64,000 nucleotides of DNA, taken from the NCBI RefSeq assembly GCF_035645195.1, contig NZ_DASQNA010000039.1, forward strand, positions 1 to 64,000, given 5' to 3'. Below the pieces are notes generated by a model. That model worked only from the letters and a program-made list of their open reading frames with translations, did no database searches and had not been told where the DNA came from. The translations under genes and the position numbers were made by a program. This stretch comes from Paenibacillus sp. (GTDB lineage Bacteria; Bacillota; Bacilli; Paenibacillales; YIM-B00363). Position 1 is the stretch's first letter, and the number at the start of each line of letters is the position of its first letter. Below, piece by piece: positions 43,380-52,278 of the stretch.

Positions 43380-44456
43380 ATGTCCGACCTTCGAACGAAA
43401 TTATGGAAAGTCGACGGCGAGGGACCTGCCCTTCGGGAACAGCTGTCGGAGGCTGCGTTGCGCCTGAGGCACGGCGGGCTGGTCGCATTTCCGACGGAGA
43501 CGGTATACGGGCTCGGCGCCGACGCCCGAAATACGTCGGCGGTCGAGCGCATCTTTACGGCCAAGGGGAGGCCCTCCGACAACCCGCTGATCGTCCATGT
43601 GGCGTCGATCGCGGAGGCGGAAGCGCTGGCCTCGCATGTCGGCGAGACGGAACGGCGGCTGATGGAGACGTTCTGGCCCGGGCCGCTCACCGTCGTGCTG
43701 CCGGTGCGGCCCGGCGCGGTGTCGCCCCGAGTGACTGCGGGGCTGGATACGGTGGCGGTGCGCATGCCGTCGCACGCCGTCGCGCGCGAGCTGATCGCGC
43801 TCGCGGGGGTGCCGGTGGCGGCGCCGAGCGCCAACCGATCCGGGCGGCCGAGCCCGACGCGCGCGGACCACGTGCGCGAAGATTTGAACGGCCGCATCGA
43901 CGGCATCGTCGACGGCGGGGCCGCCGACGTCGGGCTCGAGTCGACCGTGGCGATGGTCGACCGCGCGACCGGCGCGGTGCGCGTGCTGCGCCCGGGCGGG
44001 GTGTCCGCGGAGGCGCTCGCGGCCGCCGGCTTCGCCGTGGCGTCGGCGGGGGCGGAGCCGGACGACGCGGATCGGGAGGCGCCGCGGTCCCCCGGCGTCA
44101 AATACACGCACTACGCGCCCAAGGGCGAGCTGTGCGTGGTCGAGGGCGCGGCGGACGCGGTGCGCGCCTACATCGAGGCGCGGCTCGACGCCGACGCCGC
44201 GGCGGGGGCGCGAACGGCCGTGCTCGCGTTCGCGGAGAACGGCGCGGCGCCGGCGTACCGCGCCGACAAGGTCATCGCCCTCGCGGAGCGGGGCGACACG
44301 GCGGCGGCGGCGCAGCGGCTGTACGCCGCCCTGCGCGAATGCGACGCGGCGCGCGCCGCTCGCCTCTACGCCGAGGCCGTCGACCCGCAAGGTCTCGGCC
44401 TCGCCTACATGAACCGGCTGCGCAAAGCGGCAGCCGGCCGCGTCGTGCGCGTCTAA
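43380..44456 (+). CDS. ywlC: L-threonylcarbamoyladenylate synthase (Sua5 type)
   Basis: Makes threonylcarbamoyl-AMP from threonine, bicarbonate and ATP, the first step of tRNA t6A37 modification. 358 residues from the ATG at 43380 behind GAAGAAGG; an ATG at 43353 is also in frame. The YrdC-like catalytic domain (~10-215) has GGLVAFPTETVYGLGADA, KGRPSDNPLIVHV and PVAAPSANRSGRPSPT; a linker with SPGVKYTHYAPKGE leads to the Sua5 C-terminal domain, so this is the long form. In Bacillus, ywlC-ywlD-ywlE-ywlF-ywlG-glyA is the same order. The gene is unusually GC-rich. Confidence 0.94.
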   Translation: MSDLRTKLWKVDGEGPALREQLSEAALRLRHGGLVAFPTETVYGLGADARNTSAVERIFTAKGRPSDNPLIVHVASIAEAEALASHVGETERRLMETFWPGPLTVVLPVRPGAVSPRVTAGLDTVAVRMPSHAVARELIALAGVPVAAPSANRSGRPSPTRADHVREDLNGRIDGIVDGGAADVGLESTVAMVDRATGAVRVLRPGGVSAEALAAAGFAVASAGAEPDDADREAPRSPGVKYTHYAPKGELCVVEGAADAVRAYIEARLDADAAAGARTAVLAFAENGAAPAYRADKVIALAERGDTAAAAQRLYAALRECDAARAARLYAEAVDPQGLGLAYMNRLRKAAAGRVVRV

Positions 44457-44550
44457 CCGTCGAGCCGCGAAACCGTCCCATTCTCCCTCGCATACATCCC
44501 CTCTTGTCCGCATAAGCATGGGTAACAGAAGGGGACAGGAGGGAGAAGAC

Positions 44551-45111
44551 TTGGCGGAAATAACGGAGCATCTGGGCCCGACGATGACGATTTTCTTGAT
44601 CGCCGTCGCGCTCGGCATGGATGCGTTCTCCCTGTGCGTCGGGATCGGCATGAAGGGCATACGTCTGCTGCACGTCGCGAAAATCAGCGCGGCGATCGCC
44701 GCATTTCACGTCGTGATGCCGCTCATCGGGCTGTGCATGGGACAGTATGTAAGCACCTTGTTGGGAGACGTCGCCGTCATGATCGGCGGAGGGCTGTTGA
44801 TTTTGCTGGGCGGGCACATGATTTACAGCTCGCTCCGCGGCGAGGACGCGCCGTCGTTCAATACGGGTTCGCTATGGGGGCTGCTCGCCTTCGCCGTCAG
44901 CGTCAGCGTCGATTCGCTGTCGGTCGGCGTCTCGCTCGGCATGTTCGCGACCGATCTTATTTTGACGGTGCTGCTGTTCGGGGCGATGGGCGGGCTGCTG
45001 TCGATCGCCGGCATGCTGATCGGGCGCCGCGTCGGCCAAATGATCGGCGAGTACGGGGAGGCGCTCGGAGGAGCGGTGCTGCTCGTCTTCGGCATCCTGT
45101 TTCTCATATAA
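44551..45111 (+). CDS. mntP: Manganese efflux pump MntP
   Basis: Exports Mn2+ across the cytoplasmic membrane. 186 residues from a TTG start at 44551 (MAEITEHLGPTM) behind GGAGGGAG. Six membrane helices; the duplicated transport motif with an essential aspartate is present in both halves: ALGMDAFSLCVGIGM and VSVSVDSLSVGVSLGM. Corresponds to ywlD in the Bacillus order. Family members are often under a Mn riboswitch (yybP-ykoY), but the 94-base upstream gap is too short to show one. Confidence 0.92.
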   Translation: MAEITEHLGPTMTIFLIAVALGMDAFSLCVGIGMKGIRLLHVAKISAAIAAFHVVMPLIGLCMGQYVSTLLGDVAVMIGGGLLILLGGHMIYSSLRGEDAPSFNTGSLWGLLAFAVSVSVDSLSVGVSLGMFATDLILTVLLFGAMGGLLSIAGMLIGRRVGQMIGEYGEALGGAVLLVFGILFLI

Positions 45112-45175
45112 CGCGGACCTGTTTGTACTTCTCGGGCAGATTACATAAAATAAGACCGAGGGGGGACGGTAGCGC

Positions 45176-45757
45176 GTGAAACGAATCCTGTTGGTATGTA
45201 CCGGAAATACGTGCAGAAGTCCGATGGCCGAGGCATTGTTCCGCCGCATGGCGGAGGAGCGGGGCGTCCCCGCGGAAGTGAAGTCGGCCGGGGTCGCGGC
45301 GCTCGCGGGACAACCTATGTCGCGGCACGCGGCGGACGTGCTCCGCGCGAAAGGGATCGACCCGAGCGGATTCCGTTCGAGCGAAGTGACCGAAGCGGAC
45401 GTGGCGTGGGCCGATATGATCCTGACGATGACGTCGCATCACAAGCGGCATTTGTTGGAGCGGTTTCCGCAAGCTGTCGAGAAAACATACGCCCTGAAAG
45501 AATTCGCAAGCGCCGAAAGCGAAACGGCCGAGCTCATGAAGGAGCGGGAGGCGCTCATCGCAGAGCTGCAGCTGAAAATCGCGCTCGGGCAGCCGATCGC
45601 GGACGAAGAACGCGACCGCCTGTACGAATTGGAACGGCAGCTGCCGTCGCCGGACATCCCGGACCCGATCGGAGGCAGCCGCAAGGTGTACGAGTCGACG
45701 GCGGAGGAGATCGAAAAGGCGATTGAAGCGGCGCTCGAACGGCTGAAGGAGCGGTAA
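45176..45757 (+). CDS. ywlE: Protein arginine phosphatase YwlE (low-molecular-weight PTP fold)
   Basis: 193 residues from a GTG start behind GAGGGGGGA. The active-site loop is CTGNTCRS (Cys8 to Arg14), with Thr at the position that makes the family specific for phospho-arginine, reversing McsB phosphorylation. The general acid is in the DP segment PDIPDPIGGS near residue 160. About 40 residues longer than Bacillus YwlE, owing to a charged helical insertion around 100-150 (KEREALIAELQLKIALGQ). Operon partner of mntP; the ZTP riboswitch follows. Confidence 0.9.
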   Translation: MKRILLVCTGNTCRSPMAEALFRRMAEERGVPAEVKSAGVAALAGQPMSRHAADVLRAKGIDPSGFRSSEVTEADVAWADMILTMTSHHKRHLLERFPQAVEKTYALKEFASAESETAELMKEREALIAELQLKIALGQPIADEERDRLYELERQLPSPDIPDPIGGSRKVYESTAEEIEKAIEAALERLKER

Positions 45758-45810
45758 ATCGTCTTTACAGCGCGTCGCGGATACGATATGATGGAACCAA
45801 TGAAGTACGG

Positions 45811-45884
45811 TGCCCGATGTAACTGGCGACATTCGTGGACGACCACAATGGAGCATCGGGTTATACGGCCGGTCGCCTGGGCAG
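45811..45884 (+). ncRNA. ZTP (pfl) riboswitch
   Basis: Outer helix CCCGATG (45813-45819) with CATCGGG (45854-45860); conserved AACTGGCG near 45821-45828; GTGGACGACCAC helix and GGAGC; then the 3' element GCCGGTCGCCTGGGCA with the invariant CGCCTGGGC. It senses ZTP/ZMP, which build up when 10-formyl-folate is short. Followed by a terminator and the rpiB-ywlG-glyA genes. Confidence 0.85.
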
Positions 45885-45921
45885 AGCATGGACGGAGTAC
45901 ACCCGTCGTATGCTCTTTTTT
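45884..45921 (+). terminator. Riboswitch-controlled terminator
   Basis: GAGCAT (45884-45889) pairs with ATGCTC (45910-45915), with inner GACGG/CCCGTC, followed by six T. It immediately follows the ZTP aptamer and should be the expression platform. Confidence 0.8.
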
Positions 45922-45970
45922 GCTGTTTTGGGGTACAATAGGCTCTAGATGATAAGGGAGGCGGATTTGG

Positions 45971-46429
45971 GTGAAAATCGCAATCGGGGCGGATCACGCG
46001 GGCTATCGGTTAAAGGCGGAACTGCTGGACGGCATTCGGGCGCTTGGCCACGAGGTGGAGGATTTCGGCGCGCACGGGCCGGAGTCGGTCGATTATCCGG
46101 ACTTTGCGTCGGCGGTATGCAACCAGGTGGTCGCCGGCAAGGCGGACCGGGGCATTCTGATTTGCGGCACGGGCATCGGCATGTCGATCGCGGCGAACAA
46201 AATTCCGGGCATCCGCTGCGCGCTCGTGCACGATACGTTCTCGGCGAAGGCGACGCGGGAGCATAACGACACGAACGTGCTGGCGCTCGGCGAGCGCGTC
46301 GTCGGACCGGGGCTCGCGCAGGAGATCGTGACGACGTGGCTGTCGACCGAATTTTCGCAAGGCGAACGCCACAAAAATCGCATCGCGAAAGTGTGCTCGT
46401 TGGAAGCGCAAGCGAATTTGCACCCGTAA
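45971..46429 (+). CDS. rpiB: Ribose-5-phosphate isomerase B
   Basis: Interconverts ribose 5-phosphate and ribulose 5-phosphate. 152 residues from a GTG start with GGGAGG upstream. Seen: KIAIGADHAGYRLK, DYPDFASAVCNQV, and the active-site loop GILICGTGIGMSIAANK with its cysteine base, followed by NDTNVLALGERVVG. First gene after the ZTP riboswitch, so ribose phosphate supply appears tied to folate/purine state. Matches ywlF in Bacillus order. Confidence 0.95.
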   Translation: MKIAIGADHAGYRLKAELLDGIRALGHEVEDFGAHGPESVDYPDFASAVCNQVVAGKADRGILICGTGIGMSIAANKIPGIRCALVHDTFSAKATREHNDTNVLALGERVVGPGLAQEIVTTWLSTEFSQGERHKNRIAKVCSLEAQANLHP

Positions 46430-46449
46430 ATCCGAACGGAGGGATGCGC

Positions 46450-47037
46450 ATGGCGGCGGAATTCGAACGTTGGGCGGAGGAAGCGTACCGGACGGCGCTC
46501 GAGATCGCGCAGGCGGGCGGACTGACGGCGGGTCGGCTGTTCGTCGTCGGGGCGAGCACGAGCGAAGTGCTCGGCAGCCGCATCGGCACGGCGGGCGCGA
46601 CGGACGTCGCCGCGGCGCTGTTCGGCGGACTGCAGCGGTTTCGGGACGAAACCGGCATATATGTCGCATACCAATGCTGCGAGCATCTGAACCGGGCGCT
46701 CGTGGTCGAGCGGGAGGCGATGGAGCGGTACCGGCTCGAGCCGGTGACCGTCGTGCCGGTGCCGAAGGCGGGCGGCGCGATGGCTTCTTACGCGTACCGC
46801 AAGCTGCCGGACGCCGTCATGGTCGAGGAAATCGCGGCGCATGCCGGGCTCGATATCGGCGAGACGATGATCGGCATGCATTTGCGCAAGGTCGCGGTGC
46901 CGTACCGCCCGGCGCTCCGCTTCATCGGCGAAGCGAGGGTGAACGCGGCGTACACGCGCCCGAAGCTGATCGGCGGCGCCCGGGCCGTTTATATCATAGA
47001 GGAAGACGAAGCGAACGCAACAAAAGCTTGCGAATAA
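46450..47037 (+). CDS. ywlG: YwlG, TIGR01440/UPF0340 family protein
   Basis: 195 residues from the ATG at 46450 (MAAEFERWAEEAY), spaced correctly from GGAGGG; the frame is open further upstream inside rpiB. Family segments: LFVVGASTSEVLGSRIGTAG, YQCCEHLNRALVVEREA, GMHLRKVAVPYRP. Conserved in Firmicutes between rpiB and glyA, with no established function. Under the same riboswitch. Confidence 0.92.
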   Translation: MAAEFERWAEEAYRTALEIAQAGGLTAGRLFVVGASTSEVLGSRIGTAGATDVAAALFGGLQRFRDETGIYVAYQCCEHLNRALVVEREAMERYRLEPVTVVPVPKAGGAMASYAYRKLPDAVMVEEIAAHAGLDIGETMIGMHLRKVAVPYRPALRFIGEARVNAAYTRPKLIGGARAVYIIEEDEANATKACE

Positions 47038-47062
47038 CCAGGGATAAGGGAGAGGGACCGAA

Positions 47063-48310
47063 ATGGAACATTTGAGAGCGCAAGATCCGGAAATGCTGAA
47101 AGCGATGGGCCTCGAGCTCGGCCGCCAGCGGGACAACATCGAATTGATCGCATCGGAAAACATCGTCAGCGAAGCGGTGCTCGAAGCGATGGGCTCCGTA
47201 CTGACGAACAAGTACGCGGAAGGCTATCCGGGCCGCCGTTATTATGGCGGTTGCGAATACGTCGACATCGCCGAAGACATCGCGCGCGACCGCGTGAAGG
47301 CGCTGTTCGGCGCGGAGCACGCGAACGTGCAGCCGCACTCCGGCGCGCAAGCGAACATGGCGGTATATCTCGCGGCGCTGAAGCCGGGCGACACCGTCCT
47401 CGGCATGAATCTCGCGCACGGCGGACACCTCACGCACGGCAGCCCGGTCAACGCGTCCGGCATCCTGTATAACTTCGTGCCGTACGGCGTCGAAGACGAT
47501 ACGCATACGATCGATTACGACAAGGTCCGCAAGCTGGCCTTCAAACATATGCCGCGAATGATCGTCGCGGGCGCGAGCGCGTACCCGCGCATCATCGATT
47601 TCGAAGCGCTCGCTTCGATCGCGAACGACGTCGGCGCCCTCTTCATGGTCGACATGGCGCATATCGCGGGCCTCGTCGCCGGCGGCGTTCACCCGAGCCC
47701 GGTGCCGCATGCGCACTTCGTCACGAGTACGACGCATAAGACGCTCCGCGGTCCGCGCGGCGGCCTCATCCTGTGCCGCAAGCCGTGGGCGGCCGCGATC
47801 GACAAAGCGGTGTTCCCGGGCTCGCAGGGCGGTCCGCTCATGCACATCATCGCGGCGAAAGGCGTCGCATTCGGCGAAGCGCTGAAGCCGGAGTTCAAGA
47901 CGTACGCGCAGAACGTCGTCACGAACGCGAAGGCGATGGCGGAGCAGTTCCTCGCGGAAGGCATTCCGCTGGTCTCCGGCGGCACGGACAACCACCTGAT
48001 GCTCGTCGACCTGCAGTCGCTCAACATTACAGGGAAAGTCGCGGAGAAGCTGCTCGACGAAGTCGGCATCACGGTGAACAAGAACGCGATCCCGAACGAC
48101 CCGGCGGGCCCGATGATCACGTCCGGCATCCGGATCGGCACGCCGGCGGTCACGACGCGCGGCATGGGCGTCGAAGCGATGCGCCAGATTGCCACGATCA
48201 TCGCGACGGTGCTGAAGGCGCCGAACGACGCGTCGGTGCTGGACAAGGCGCGCGGCATGGTGCGCGACCTGACGGCGCAATACCCGCTGTATCCGAACAT
48301 GAAGTACTAA
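47063..48310 (+). CDS. glyA: Serine hydroxymethyltransferase
   Basis: Converts serine and tetrahydrofolate to glycine and 5,10-methylene-THF with pyridoxal phosphate. 415 residues. Seen: [38 protein letters not shown], and the PLP lysine in [13 protein letters not shown] (about Lys228). It uses the cofactor made by pdxST in this window and is the expected target of ZTP control, since it supplies one-carbon units. Terminator downstream. Confidence 0.97.
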   Translation: MEHLRAQDPEMLKAMGLELGRQRDNIELIASENIVSEAVLEAMGSVLTNKYAEGYPGRRYYGGCEYVDIAEDIARDRVKALFGAEHANVQPHSGAQANMAVYLAALKPGDTVLGMNLAHGGHLTHGSPVNASGILYNFVPYGVEDDTHTIDYDKVRKLAFKHMPRMIVAGASAYPRIIDFEALASIANDVGALFMVDMAHIAGLVAGGVHPSPVPHAHFVTSTTHKTLRGPRGGLILCRKPWAAAIDKAVFPGSQGGPLMHIIAAKGVAFGEALKPEFKTYAQNVVTNAKAMAEQFLAEGIPLVSGGTDNHLMLVDLQSLNITGKVAEKLLDEVGITVNKNAIPNDPAGPMITSGIRIGTPAVTTRGMGVEAMRQIATIIATVLKAPNDASVLDKARGMVRDLTAQYPLYPNMKY

Positions 48311-48334
48311 GGAACCGATAAACGGCATATCGAA

Positions 48335-48374
48335 AGAAGGTCCTTTCCGCCAAACGGAGGAGGACCTTCTTTTC
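48335..48374 (+). terminator. glyA terminator
   Basis: Stem AGAAGGTCCT/AGGACCTTCT with a 16-base loop containing a smaller CCGCC/GGAGG part, followed by TTTT. Confidence 0.85.
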
Positions 48375-48396
48375 GCATACGGAGGGGGGAGGCCAC

Positions 48397-49233
48397 ATGA
48401 TGACGACGATGCCGGCGGCCGGCGCGGGAACGACGCGCGCCGCCGTCGTCATGACGTTCAACCTGCGCCGGGCGTCGCTGTTCGACGGGTATAACGCTTG
48501 GCGGTACCGGAAGGGGCGCGCCGCGGAGGCGATCGCGGCCGCGGAAGCCGATTTCGTCGGAACGCAGGAAGGCTTCCGCAGCATGATGGCGGAGCTGAAC
48601 GCGCTGCTTCCCGGCTACGCCTGGCTCGGCGAAGGGCGGATGGGCGGCGCCGCCGGCGAAACGAACGCGATTCTTTACCGGCAGGACCGGTGGACGCCGG
48701 AGGAATCGGGGACGTTCTGGCTGTCGGAAACGCCGGGGCGGCCGGGGAGCCGCAGCTGGGGCGCGGCCTATCCTCGCATTTGCACGTGGGCGTTGTTTCG
48801 CGAGAACGCCGACCCGACCGTGCGGCTCGCCGTCTTCAACACGCATCTGGACCACCTTAGCCGCGCGGCGAGGCAGCACGGCGCTTCGCTCGCGGGGAGG
48901 CGGCTGCTGGAGCTGCGGGGACGGACGGGCGCGCCTGCCGTGCTCACCGGCGACTTCAACGCGAAGCCGAGCAGCGGCGCCATCGCCCAGCTCGCGAAGC
49001 CGCCGTTCGAGTTCGTGCACGCCTTCGAATCGTATCCCGGGGGGACGCGCGCCGCCGGAGCGACGTACCACGGCTTCCGGGGCGGCGGGCGCAAGGGCGA
49101 GCCGATCGATTACATTTTCGCGTCGAAGCCGTGCCGGCTCTTGCGAACGACCGTGGATCGGGAGAAATATCGCGGCAAATATCCGTCAGACCATTACCCG
49201 GTATTCGCCCGTCTCGAGTGGGAGACAAGTTAG
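48397..49233 (+). CDS. Endonuclease/exonuclease/phosphatase family protein
   Basis: 278 residues behind GGAGGGGGGA. No signal peptide. The metal-dependent EEP fold motifs are present: VMTFNLR (metal-binding Asn), DFVGTQEGF (catalytic Glu), FNTHLDHLS (His), LTGDFNAKPSSG (Asp/Asn) and the terminal YPSDHYPVFARLE with the SDHxP signature. Could act on phosphodiesters such as nucleic acids, sphingomyelin or phospholipids; the substrate is not deducible. Transcribed alone after glyA. Confidence 0.9.
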   Translation: MMTTMPAAGAGTTRAAVVMTFNLRRASLFDGYNAWRYRKGRAAEAIAAAEADFVGTQEGFRSMMAELNALLPGYAWLGEGRMGGAAGETNAILYRQDRWTPEESGTFWLSETPGRPGSRSWGAAYPRICTWALFRENADPTVRLAVFNTHLDHLSRAARQHGASLAGRRLLELRGRTGAPAVLTGDFNAKPSSGAIAQLAKPPFEFVHAFESYPGGTRAAGATYHGFRGGGRKGEPIDYIFASKPCRLLRTTVDREKYRGKYPSDHYPVFARLEWETS

Positions 49234-49304
49234 ACGAGTTCCCCACGCCCTTCTCTCAACTCTCGCATACGGTATAGAAGAGTTAGAGAAAGGAGGGACG
49301 GATC

Positions 49305-49505
49305 TTGAAAAGAAAAGGTCAGCGGGCCATCTGCGTCGGGTTGATGATTTTGGCGGTCGCCGCGGCGTTTCTGACCGAAGTGGTTCCCGTGCTGACGCCG
49401 GTCGGCGGAGTGATCGTTTCGTTCATAAGTCTTGCGTTTTCGACCGCCCTTTGGCCGCCGAGCGAAGACGTCCCGATGCCGAGGGGGCAAGAGCATGATC
49501 GCTAG
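49305..49505 (+). CDS. Small membrane protein, 66 residues
   Basis: TTG start at 49305 behind AAAGGAGG. Two hydrophobic helices (ICVGLMILAVAAAFLTEVVP and GGVIVSFISLAFSTALW) and a polar tail. No family recognised. Overlaps the next small membrane gene by 11 bases, so they may form a pair. Confidence 0.65.
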   Translation: MKRKGQRAICVGLMILAVAAAFLTEVVPVLTPVGGVIVSFISLAFSTALWPPSEDVPMPRGQEHDR

Positions 49506-49731
49506 GCTTCTTGCCAAGCTGCTTGCGCGGATTCCCGTTCACAAGCTCTCCTCGCGGATGGTGTACTCTTTGTTATTTAACGTGCTGCTGTTTATGTTTA
49601 TGACGTTCTTATACGCCACAGGGACGACGATCGGCGAATTTCCGAACGCGTGGGATTACCGCTTTATGGTGTCCGTTAACCTAGCGGTATTCGTCCTCGG
49701 CATTTGGGACGCGATGGACCGCCGCGGATGA
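49495..49731 (+). CDS. Small membrane protein, 78 residues
   Basis: ATG at 49495 (MIARLLAKLLARIPVHK) behind GAGGGGG inside the end of the previous gene. An amphipathic basic start, then two membrane helices (VYSLLFNVLLFMFMTFLYAT and FMVSVNLAVFVLGIW). Unknown function. Confidence 0.65.
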   Translation: MIARLLAKLLARIPVHKLSSRMVYSLLFNVLLFMFMTFLYATGTTIGEFPNAWDYRFMVSVNLAVFVLGIWDAMDRRG

Positions 49732-49739
49732 AACGGCAG

Positions 49740-49765
49740 AGCCCGCCTGGGATTCCAGGCGGGCT
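49740..49765. terminator. Strong hairpin between convergent genes
   Basis: Perfect 11-bp stem AGCCCGCCTGG/CCAGGCGGGCT with a GATT loop and no clear T run. It lies between the small membrane genes and the leftward gene at 49784, so it probably limits read-through from both sides. Confidence 0.6.
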
Positions 49766-49783
49766 GTTCGGCGCGCGCTAAGG

Positions 49784-50128
49784 TTACTGAACCCGCTGCG
49801 GGACGACGCGGTACGAAGCGCGGTCCGTCGTGAGCCGCAGCTCCCCCTCCGCGAGCTCGCTGCGGAAATCGGGGCGGAGCGGGATTTCGTAGGAGTGTCT
49901 GGGCAGCTCGAGGGCCCCTTCGTCGGTCGCGATGCGCCCTTCGCCGAGCAGGACGAGGCGGTCGTCCTCGACGTAATCGTCCCGATCCGGGTCGCCCGGG
50001 AGGAAGGACACTTTCTCAAGCTTCATCAACACTTGGTCGACGTCGCCTCGCTCTTCCTTGCGAATGACCAGCGGGGTGTCGACCTGCTGTAACAGCCAGT
50101 CGGCGATGTCCTCTATGCGGGTATCCAT
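49784..50128 (-). CDS. Hypothetical 114-residue protein
   Basis: Reads leftward from 50128. Acidic, soluble, mostly beta in the second half (RLVLLGEGRIATDEGALELP). Starts with a helix MDTRIEDIADWLLQQVDTP. No family recognised. It follows spoIIP in the same direction 77 bases downstream, so co-expression during sporulation is possible. Confidence 0.7.
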   Translation of the reverse strand: MDTRIEDIADWLLQQVDTPLVIRKEERGDVDQVLMKLEKVSFLPGDPDRDDYVEDDRLVLLGEGRIATDEGALELPRHSYEIPLRPDFRSELAEGELRLTTDRASYRVVPQRVQ

Positions 50129-50205
50129 GGGGTACGCCTCCGTTCGAAACGAGGAATGTCCAATCGTTCCTTACCATGTCCACGAACGGCGGTCCTCATG
50201 CACGG

Positions 50206-51456
50206 TTACGCGGGCGGAGGCGTCGGCTCCGCGTCGGTCTCGACGGCGTCGGCCCGCTCCCAGTACAGCTCCGCGATAACCTCGGCCAGCACGTCGACGG
50301 TGCGGAAAGCTTCCTCCAGCGTGTTGTCGACTCCGCCGACCTCGATCAAGATGCTGCCCGGCGACAAGCTTTGGTTGAATTCGCCGTTGGAGCCCTCTTT
50401 CTTGCCGACGACGCCGCGGGAGAGCCCTTTGATCTTTTCTTCGACTCGATAGTGAAGCTCCTCGGCGAGCTTTTGATTTTCCTTGTAATTCGGATTTTTT
50501 TGCCCGACGACGAAGAACAGCTTCGCGTACGTCCGGCCTTCGTGCACGAGCGCCGTCTTCTCCTTGCGCGCCGAATCCCGGTGCAGGTCGAAGAAAAACT
50601 GGAGCTCTTCATGCTGCTGCATGACGGCCTTCACCGTTTTCCGCGACTCGTTGTACGCGCCGCGCCACGGGTAGTATTCGTCCGAATGAAGCGCGCCCAC
50701 GCCGAGCTCGGTCAAGCTGGCGGCGAGACGCTCGCCGACCGCCGTGATCATTTTCGACCGGTCCTCTTGTTCGTAGGCTTCATCGATTTGATCGGCGCCT
50801 TCCAGCTCCGGCAGGAACGATTCCGTCGGATGGGAATGGTAGACGAACACGACGTTCGGAACGGGCTCCCGCGGAGCGGGCTCCGCCTCTTCGCCCGGCG
50901 GCTCCGCCGGGTCGCCCGCGGAGGACGGCGGTTCGTCGGCGTTCTCCGGCGGAACGTCCTCCGAGGCGGCCGGATCTTCTCCGGTCGTCCCCTCCGGCTG
51001 GGGCGTCGATTCCGACGGCTCCTGCAGGTGAGGCGCGGGGGGAACCTCGACGGGGTAGTCCGTCGGGCCGGTGCCGATGCCGTGAATCAGGATGACGCTG
51101 CGGTCGCCTTGGGCGCCGGGCAGCATTTGCGCCGCGAACGTGCGCGGATCGAGCGGATCGACGCCGGTCGTGAGCCGCGTCAGGAACGACGTCACGCTCC
51201 GCGTCGAGAAGGACGAACCCTCCGAGTCCCGCTGCAGCTGAGCGATTTCGAAGCCGAGCATATCCGCGTAAAACCGTCCCGGCAGCGAGGCGGCGGCGCC
51301 GTCCAGGCTTCGTACGGGCATCGGCTCCAGTTTCCATAGGATCGACACGGCCGTAATCGCGACGAATGCGCCGACGACGCACCAAGCGACGACGGTGCAG
51401 AACGCGCGGGCGAGCGCGCCGAGCGTCTCCGCAAGCGTGGTGGCTGCTTCCTTCAT
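50206..51456 (-). CDS. spoIIP: Stage II sporulation protein P
   Basis: Peptidoglycan amidase/endopeptidase of the DMP complex that thins septal wall during engulfment. 416 residues from the ATG at 51456 (MKEAATTLAETLG), spaced six bases from GAAGGAG; the frame runs open far upstream only because of high GC. Membrane anchor at ~20-42 (VVAWCVVGAFVAITAVSILW), an acidic Pro/Glu-rich linker (~125-205), then the catalytic domain with VFVYHSHPTESF, FFFDLHRDSARKE and SILIEVGGVDNT carrying the zinc-binding residues. Its place between glyA and upp differs from the gpr-linked copy known in Bacillus. Confidence 0.92.
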   Translation of the reverse strand: MKEAATTLAETLGALARAFCTVVAWCVVGAFVAITAVSILWKLEPMPVRSLDGAAASLPGRFYADMLGFEIAQLQRDSEGSSFSTRSVTSFLTRLTTGVDPLDPRTFAAQMLPGAQGDRSVILIHGIGTGPTDYPVEVPPAPHLQEPSESTPQPEGTTGEDPAASEDVPPENADEPPSSAGDPAEPPGEEAEPAPREPVPNVVFVYHSHPTESFLPELEGADQIDEAYEQEDRSKMITAVGERLAASLTELGVGALHSDEYYPWRGAYNESRKTVKAVMQQHEELQFFFDLHRDSARKEKTALVHEGRTYAKLFFVVGQKNPNYKENQKLAEELHYRVEEKIKGLSRGVVGKKEGSNGEFNQSLSPGSILIEVGGVDNTLEEAFRTVDVLAEVIAELYWERADAVETDAEPTPPPA

Positions 51457-51627
51457 GCGCATCTCCTTCTGCTCCTCTATTTCTTTCTCATATCCTATGA
51501 GCCGTTGATAGAATGTAGAACAAGCGGATGGGAGGAGCATAGTGCGCCGTCGCGATGACAATGATATAATGGGTAGGGTTTTAGGCAGAAACAGGAACCG
51601 CGCAAAAGTCAAGGGGGACGGCATGTC

Positions 51628-52257
51628 ATGAGCAAAGTGTATATATGCGATCATCCGCTCATTCAGCACAAGCTGACATACATACGCGACGAACGGACGA
51701 ACACGAAAGATTTCCGGGAACTGGTGGACGAAGTAGCGACGTTGATGGCGTACGAAATCACCAGGGACGTACCGCTCGAGTCGACGACGGTGAAGACGCC
51801 GGTCGCCGTGGCGGAGGCGAAAATCATTTCGGGCCGGATGCTGGGACTGATTCCGATCTTGCGGGCCGGCCTCGGCATGGTCGACGGCATTCTGAAGCTG
51901 CTGCCGGCGGCGAAGGTCGGCCATATCGGTTTGTACCGCGACCCGGACACGCTGCAGCCGGTGGAGTATTACGCGAAGCTGCCGACGGACGTGACCGAGC
52001 GCGAGCTGATCGTCATCGATCCGATGCTGGCGACGGGAGGCTCCGCGATCGCGGCGATTCAGATGCTGAAAAATCGCGGCTGCAAGCAAATCAAGCTGAT
52101 GTGCCTCATCGCCGCGCCGGAAGGCGTGAAGGCGATGCAGGAAGCGCACCCGGACGTAGACATTTACACGGCGGCGATCGACGATTATTTGAACGATCAC
52201 GGCTACATTATTCCGGGGCTCGGCGACGCGGGCGACCGGCTGTTCGGCACGAAGTAA
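51628..52257 (+). CDS. upp: Uracil phosphoribosyltransferase
   Basis: Salvages uracil to UMP using PRPP. 209 residues, the family length. Seen: [38 protein letters not shown], and the PRPP-binding motif [16 protein letters not shown] (residues ~130-145). Start ATG 51628 behind GGGGGA. mnaA follows after 21 bases, likely in one operon. A TATAAT element near 51573 may belong to its promoter. Confidence 0.96.
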   Translation: MSKVYICDHPLIQHKLTYIRDERTNTKDFRELVDEVATLMAYEITRDVPLESTTVKTPVAVAEAKIISGRMLGLIPILRAGLGMVDGILKLLPAAKVGHIGLYRDPDTLQPVEYYAKLPTDVTERELIVIDPMLATGGSAIAAIQMLKNRGCKQIKLMCLIAAPEGVKAMQEAHPDVDIYTAAIDDYLNDHGYIIPGLGDAGDRLFGTK

Positions 52258-52278
52258 TTTAGGAAACGAGGGAATCGC

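Noticed and set aside
43401-44660. Long frames on both strands across ywlC and mntP
   Set aside because: Very GC-rich region; only the ywlC and mntP frames show protein family motifs.
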